50,862 bases of DNA. Source: Nocardia testacea NBRC 100365. GTDB lineage: Bacteria > Actinomycetota > Actinomycetes > Mycobacteriales > Mycobacteriaceae. The stretch is taken from positions 1 to 50,862 of the forward strand of contig NZ_BAGJ01000127.1 in NCBI RefSeq assembly GCF_000308775.1, given 5' to 3'. How positions within the stretch are numbered: position 1 is the stretch's first letter; each line of letters starts with the position of its first letter. Under the pieces are notes generated by a model that worked only from the letters and a program-made list of their open reading frames with translations, ran no database searches and had not been told where the DNA came from. A program made the position numbers and the translations under genes. Positions 47,133 to 50,862 of the stretch are shown here, in pieces.

Positions 47133-48731
47133 TCAGAACAGGTCGACCAGGGCGACCTTGGCGGCACCGACCGCGGCGGCGATCTCGGAACGCACCGCTT
47201 CGGGCACCTCCTTGTTGACCCGCAGCACGACGGTGGCGCCTTCTTTGTTGGCGTCCTGGGTGAGCTGCGCGGCGAGGATATCGATCTCGGCGGCGCCCAG
47301 CGCGGTGCCGACCTTGCCGAGTGCGCCCGGCTTGTCCTCGTAGTTGAGGACGGCCAGGTTGATGCCCTCGGCGCGCATATCGTAGTTGCGGCCGTTGATG
47401 TTGACGATCTTCTCGACCTGCTGTGGCTCGGTCAGCGCGCCCGCGACATTGATGGTGCGGCCGTCGCCGAACACCGCGCGCAGATCCACCAGGCTGCGGT
47501 GGCTGGGGCTCTCGGTCGCCGTGGTCACCTCGGCGCTGATCCCGCGGGCCTCGGCCAGTGCCGGCGCGTTGACGAAGGTGACCTGATCATCCACATGGGC
47601 GGAGAACACCCCGCGCAAGGCCGCGAGCTGCAGTACCTCGACCTCGGAGGCGGCCAGTTCGCCGCGCACCTGCACCTCGAGGCTCACCGGCAGTTCGTCG
47701 GCGAGCGCACCGAGCAGGGCGCCCTGCTTGCGGACCAGATCCAGCCACGGGGCGACCTCGTCGCCGACCACACCGCCGGTGACATTGACCGCGCCGGGTA
47801 CGAACTCACCGGCCAGGGCCAGCAGCACCGATTTGGCGACATCGGTGCCCGCCCGGTCCTGGGCTTCGGTGGTGGAGGCGCCCAGATGCGGGGTCACCAC
47901 GACCTGGGGCAGTTCGAACAGCGGGCTGTCGGTGCAGGGCTCGGTCTCGTAGACGTCGATACCGGCGGCCCGGACATGTCCGGAGGTGATCGCCTCGGCG
48001 AGCGCGGCCTCGTCCACCAGGCCGCCGCGCGCGGCGTTCACGATGATGACGCCCTTCTTGGTCTTGGCAAGCGCGTCCTTGCCGAGCAGGCCCTTGGTCT
48101 CCGGGGTCTTGGGCAGGTGGATGGAGATGAGATCGGCCCGCTCGAGCACCTCGTCGAGGCTCAGCAGTTCGATGCCGAGCTGCGCGGCGCGGGCCGGAGA
48201 GACGTAGGGGTCATAGGCGACGATCTTGGTTTCGAAGGCGGCCAGGCGCGCCGCGAACAGCTGTCCGATCCGGCCCAGGCCGATCACACCGACGGTTTTG
48301 CCGAAGATCTCCACACCGTTGAAGCTGCTGCGCTTCCAGGTGTGCTCGCGCAGGGTGGCGTCGGCCGCCGGGATCTGGCGGGCCGCGCTCAGCAGCAGGG
48401 TGACGGCATGCTCGGCGGCGGTGTGGATATTGGAAGTGGGCGCGTTGACGACCATCACACCGCGTTCGGTGGCGGCGGGGACGTCGACATTGTCGAGGCC
48501 GACTCCGGCCCGGGCGACGATCTGGAGGTTCTTGCCCGCTTCGAGGACTTCGGCGTCGACGGTGGTCGCGGAGCGGACGAGCAGCGCATCGGCCTCGGGC
48601 ACCGCGGCCAGCAGCGCGGGCCGATCCGGGCCGTCGACCCAGCGGACCTCGACACCGTCACCGAGCGCGTCGACGGTCGACTGGGCGAGCTTGTCGGCGA
48701 TCAGAACTACAGGACGGCCTGCTTGGCTCAC
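47133..48731 (-). CDS. serA: D-3-phosphoglycerate dehydrogenase
   Basis: A 532-residue mycobacterial-type SerA, first step of serine synthesis. N-terminal substrate and NAD domains: GVIGLGRIGQLFAARLAAFE (Rossmann loop near residue 150), INAARGG-type VNAARGGLVDEAALAEA and catalytic His in VVTPHLGASTTEAQD. An intervening (ASB) domain and a C-terminal ACT domain (about 455-532; LAVLNYEDKPGALGKVGTAL) mediate serine feedback. GTG start at 48731 with AGGAG 10 nt upstream. GACGGCC is directly repeated at 48755 and 48766 in the upstream region. Confidence 0.96.
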   Translation of the reverse strand: MSQAGRPVVLIADKLAQSTVDALGDGVEVRWVDGPDRPALLAAVPEADALLVRSATTVDAEVLEAGKNLQIVARAGVGLDNVDVPAATERGVMVVNAPTSNIHTAAEHAVTLLLSAARQIPAADATLREHTWKRSSFNGVEIFGKTVGVIGLGRIGQLFAARLAAFETKIVAYDPYVSPARAAQLGIELLSLDEVLERADLISIHLPKTPETKGLLGKDALAKTKKGVIIVNAARGGLVDEAALAEAITSGHVRAAGIDVYETEPCTDSPLFELPQVVVTPHLGASTTEAQDRAGTDVAKSVLLALAGEFVPGAVNVTGGVVGDEVAPWLDLVRKQGALLGALADELPVSLEVQVRGELAASEVEVLQLAALRGVFSAHVDDQVTFVNAPALAEARGISAEVTTATESPSHRSLVDLRAVFGDGRTINVAGALTEPQQVEKIVNINGRNYDMRAEGINLAVLNYEDKPGALGKVGTALGAAEIDILAAQLTQDANKEGATVVLRVNKEVPEAVRSEIAAAVGAAKVALVDLF

Positions 48732-48780
48732 AGTGGGATACTCCTGGATGTGGGGACGGCCAGTTGACGGCCCAAGCTTA

Positions 48781-49290
48781 GTTCGGACCGATCCGGCCCT
48801 GTGCCACCCCCTGCTTTCGGTATCTGCCGACCTGCGCGTACCCGGCCGGCCGGGTGGGGTGGATCACGCAACGGATCGTCGCCCACCCGGGGGGAGCCGG
48901 TGGGGGCTTTACCGTGGCAGGCGTATGCGCCCGGGCCCGGGCCGCCGCCACGGACGCGGAACCCGCCGCGTGGACCCGGCTCGGCCCGGGGAACAACATT
49001 CGAAATCCGCCGGACCGGATCGGAAGCGGAGAAAAGTCTTCGGGGCGGCGTCGGGCCGAATGTCCGCGCGGTCCGAATTCCGGTACTCGGACCGCCCGAT
49101 TCGAATTGCCGGATTTTCACACTGGGCGGCCGAGCGCCCTCGCCCGATAATTCTCGATTCGGCGTGTATCAGCCGACCGGCAAAACGACGACCGGCGGAC
49201 CCGGTCCCGCTCGAACCGGGTCGACAAAAAATTTCCATACCCAGCGGTCGGCTTCCAGTCGAGACCCCCGCGATATGCCCCGGAAACGGA
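48781..49290. other. Gene-free region between serA and the cold-shock gene
   Basis: About 500 nt with no supported gene. Frames are Arg/Gly/Pro-rich chance products without SD. An AT patch (AAAAAATTT, 49228-49236) follows the small inverted repeat GACCCGGT/ACCGGGTC (about 49199-49223); purpose unclear. Confidence 0.45.
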
Positions 49291-49324
49291 GCGAGGCCCC
49301 GTACCTTCCGGTACGGGGCCTCGC
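49291..49324 (-). terminator. Hairpin terminator after the cold-shock gene
   Basis: GCGAGGCCCCGTACC, loop TTCC, GGTACGGGGCCTCGC: perfect 15-bp stem 16 nt after the stop. Confidence 0.75.
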
Positions 49325-49340
49325 TACTTCGTCACACCAC

Positions 49341-49544
49341 TCAGATGGCGCGGACGTCCTGAGCCTGCGGACCCTTCTGGCCCTGCCCGATCTCGAACTC
49401 CACGCGCTGACCCTCTTCGAGGGTACGGAAACCGCTTCCCGACACTGCCGAGTAATGCACGAAGACGTCAGGTCCGCCCCCGTCTTGCGCGATAAAGCCG
49501 AAGCCCTTCTCGCTGTTGAACCACTTCACGCTGCCTTGAGCCAT
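49341..49544 (-). CDS. Cold-shock protein (CspA family)
   Basis: A 67-residue cold-shock-domain RNA chaperone: [20 protein letters not shown] (RNP1 KGFGFI), DVFVHYSAV (RNP2), then [20 protein letters not shown]. The SD is weak (AAGTAAG). The upstream 5' region is AT-rich relative to the window, as in many csp leaders. Confidence 0.96.
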   Translation of the reverse strand: MAQGSVKWFNSEKGFGFIAQDGGGPDVFVHYSAVSGSGFRTLEEGQRVEFEIGQGQKGPQAQDVRAI

Positions 49545-49907
49545 GTTACTTACTTCATACTTTCTGTTGCGAGCCAGACGGACCACGGTCGATCCACCTG
49601 ATCTCTCTGACAACGATGCCACGTCCGGGAAAGTTCCTCCACTTCGAAAATTTTCCATTGCGAGGAAGGACTCGGCGCCGAGGAGACCGGCGTCACGCTC
49701 CGACGAGGCGATCCATCGCGCGGATGACCCGCTCATCGCCCGGTCGAAGCAGGGCCCCGGGTTTCCCCGTAGTACCCGGGGATGATTTCTCGATCGGATC
49801 CACGGAAGGTCTGTGACTTTCGTGACCATTGCGCGAGGGTGAAGGTTCAACGTCCGCCGGCCGGCCACTTCCGCCGTGCCGGCGGACACCGCACGAGAGG
49901 ATTCGAA
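49545..49907. other. Divergent intergenic region between csp and the exported His/Asp/Arg-rich protein gene
   Basis: About 360 nt, no supported gene. It contains an AT-rich palindromic patch (GAAAATTTTC, about 49648-49658) unusual for this GC content, possibly part of the csp promoter/leader. No confident hexamers could be placed. Confidence 0.4.
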
Positions 49908-50225
49908 GTGTTCCGCACGAACCGAGTATCCGCGACCCGCCGGGCCACCGCCCGGCTCGCCGTCGCGGGTGCCATCACCCTGGTCCCGCTGGCCGGCCTC
50001 GCGGCGCCCGCGATGGCCGACCCGGCGGCCCCGGCCCCGGGCTACACCCAGGTGGATCGCGACCGCCACGGTGATCGCGACCGCCACTGGGACCGCGACC
50101 GTGACCGTGACCGCCACTGGGACCGCGACGACCACTGGAACCACGACCGGCACCGCGACCGCGGCTGGCAGGACCCGGCGGGCTGGGTCCGCCACCTGCT
50201 GCGCGGCCTCTTCGGCAGCAGCTGA
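49908..50225 (+). CDS. Small exported Asp/Arg/His-rich repeat protein (105 aa)
   Basis: GTG at 49908 preceded by GAGAGG. Residues 1-37 are a signal peptide: basic start ([16 protein letters not shown]), hydrophobic core ([16 protein letters not shown]) and cleavage near AMA/DP. The mature part carries a low-complexity array of RDRHWD-type hexads (about residues 51-88) and ends [14 protein letters not shown], an amphipathic tail. His and Asp density suggests metal binding, but no function is known. A 15-bp hairpin terminator follows. Confidence 0.78.
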   Translation: MFRTNRVSATRRATARLAVAGAITLVPLAGLAAPAMADPAAPAPGYTQVDRDRHGDRDRHWDRDRDRDRHWDRDDHWNHDRHRDRGWQDPAGWVRHLLRGLFGSS

Positions 50226-50228
50226 CCG

Positions 50229-50260
50229 ATATGCGGGCCCGCGTGCGCGGGCCCGCATAT
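50229..50260 (+). terminator. Hairpin terminator after the exported repeat protein
   Basis: ATATGCGGGCCCGCG, TG, CGCGGGCCCGCATAT: 15-bp complementary arms 3 nt after the stop (the innermost pairs must open to form a loop). The 280 nt that follow up to 50539 hold no recognised feature. Confidence 0.65.
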
Positions 50261-50539
50261 CCGGCCGAATCCGGCAGGGATCCGCCCGCGATGCCGGTAC
50301 CGCACCGCGCGGCCTGCGCACCGAACACCGGCACACCCGCACCGACGCCTCTGTTGCCGGTGCTCGACGCGGAGAAGCCGCCCGTGTGGGCGCTGTCCGG
50401 CAGCGCCCCGGCACAGATCGGGCCGCGGGATCGGCTCTTCGCGGGCACAACTCCGCATATCGGTCACCCGAGCCGGCCCGGATGTACGCCCGTAGCGTAA
50501 TCCGCGCGCACCGGCGGACCCGAGTTCTAGGCTCTGTCC

Positions 50540-50862
50540 ATGACCGAGCCCCGCAGACTCCAGGCGATTCCCGGTGGTCGCGCCGAGCGGCCGCCCCGGC
50601 AGCCGGTGGAGCGGCCCGAGCCGCTGTGGCGCGAGGTACTCGGTGGCCGGCTCCGCACGCTGCGCACCGAGAAACGCGAAACGCTCGCGGAAACCGCTGA
50701 GCGCGCGGGTATTTCACCGCAGTATCTCTCCGAGGTGGAACGCGGCCGCAAGGAACCCTCCAGCGAGATGATCGCCGCGCTGGCGGGCGCTCTCGGCACC
50801 TCCCTGGGCGCGCTCACCGAACAGGTGGCCGAGGAGCTCCGGTTCCGGCGCCGGCCCGTGGC
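50540..50862 (+). CDS. XRE-family HTH transcriptional regulator (C-terminus beyond window)
   Basis: The frame from ATG 50540 runs off the right edge after 107 codons. A 27-residue Pro/Arg-rich start is followed by a Cro/CI-type helix-turn-helix: [40 protein letters not shown] and [19 protein letters not shown]. The [14 protein letters not shown] segment resembles the ClgR-type regulators of proteases in actinobacteria, but this is only suggestive. A -10-like TAGGCT (50528-50533) seven bases before the ATG suggests leaderless transcription. Confidence 0.85.
   Translation, partial: MTEPRRLQAIPGGRAERPPRQPVERPEPLWREVLGGRLRTLRTEKRETLAETAERAGISPQYLSEVERGRKEPSSEMIAALAGALGTSLGALTEQVAEELRFRRRPV

Noticed and set aside
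47088..48767. 559-codon plus-strand frame antisense to serA
   Set aside because: Mirror frame of a high-GC gene; the minus strand encodes full-length SerA with all motifs.
48909..49238. 109-codon minus-strand frame between serA and csp
   Set aside because: No SD, no domain, Arg/Pro-rich composition typical of chance frames; left as intergenic.
49199..49240. Intrinsic terminator at GACCCGGT/ACCGGGTC with A/T run
   Set aside because: The A-run follows on the plus strand and the T-run would precede the stem on the minus strand, so neither orientation gives stem followed by U-tract.

Overview
This 50.9 kb window is GC-rich actinobacterial chromosome, most probably from Nocardia or a close relative within Mycobacteriales. 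The basis is the gene content and order: smc-acyP-osmC-fpg-rnc-rpmF-yceD-sepIVA, then coaD-rsmD-pyc, recG-DAK2, ung-thiL, ddl-gpsA-fbiD-ppk1-mutT1-hupB-leuD-leuC-iclR, gltX and leuB-serA. As I recall it, this follows the Mycobacterium tuberculosis order Rv2922c-Rv2927c and Rv2965c-Rv2996c with the lipid (PDIM) block missing. A mycobacterial-type HupB tail, SepIVA and FbiD (coenzyme F420 synthesis) point the same way. No phage, insertion sequence or CRISPR array was seen.

Layout. 1-11.1 kb is almost entirely minus strand: smc (cut by the window edge), a DUF1707 membrane protein behind a striking palindromic operator, acyP, an OsmC protein, a tiny membrane protein, a membrane-anchored PstS-like binding protein, an HhH-PHP protein, a DHFR/RibD-fold reductase, then the fpg-rnc-rpmF-yceD-sepIVA block. 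11.3-16.3 kb carries gtrA (plus), convergent with coaD, rsmD and pyc. At 16.6-19.3 kb a cobalamin riboswitch precedes metE, the B12-independent methionine synthase. 19.4-23.7 kb holds recG and a DAK2/FakA-like gene; 24-25.6 kb holds rpmB, a GNAT protein and a crotonase (plus); 25.7-28.6 kb holds thiL, ung, a small exported protein and an alpha/beta hydrolase (minus).

28.8-36.5 kb alternates DUF3515 (plus), gpsA-ddl (minus), fbiD and ppk1-mutT1 (plus) and hupB (minus). 36.7-39.6 kb is the leucine locus: leuC-leuD (minus) with a divergent IclR regulator. A PPOX-type protein, a REP-like repeat patch, and gltX followed on the same strand by tRNA-Gln and tRNA-Glu come next. A fumarylacetoacetase-fold hydrolase, an MFS transporter, a Uma2-family protein, leuB, serA, a cold-shock protein, a small exported Asp/Arg/His-rich protein and the start of an XRE regulator close the window.

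Most genes are core housekeeping: chromosome segregation, DNA repair (fpg, ung, recG, mutT1), RNA processing and ribosome, CoA/pyruvate/methionine/leucine/serine metabolism, peptidoglycan precursor and polyphosphate. I found no gene cluster that is convincingly a new multi-gene system. The most interesting signals are regulatory: (1) a possible switch in the metE leader where one segment can pair either with the aptamer or with the ribosome-binding region; (2) a 21-codon upstream ORF with a strong SD ending in the leuC start region; (3) a nested perfect palindrome over the DUF1707 promoter; (4) a GNAT gene with a strong SD but no ATG/GTG/TTG start for its first half. All functional statements come from reading the sequence and from family knowledge; no database search was possible.
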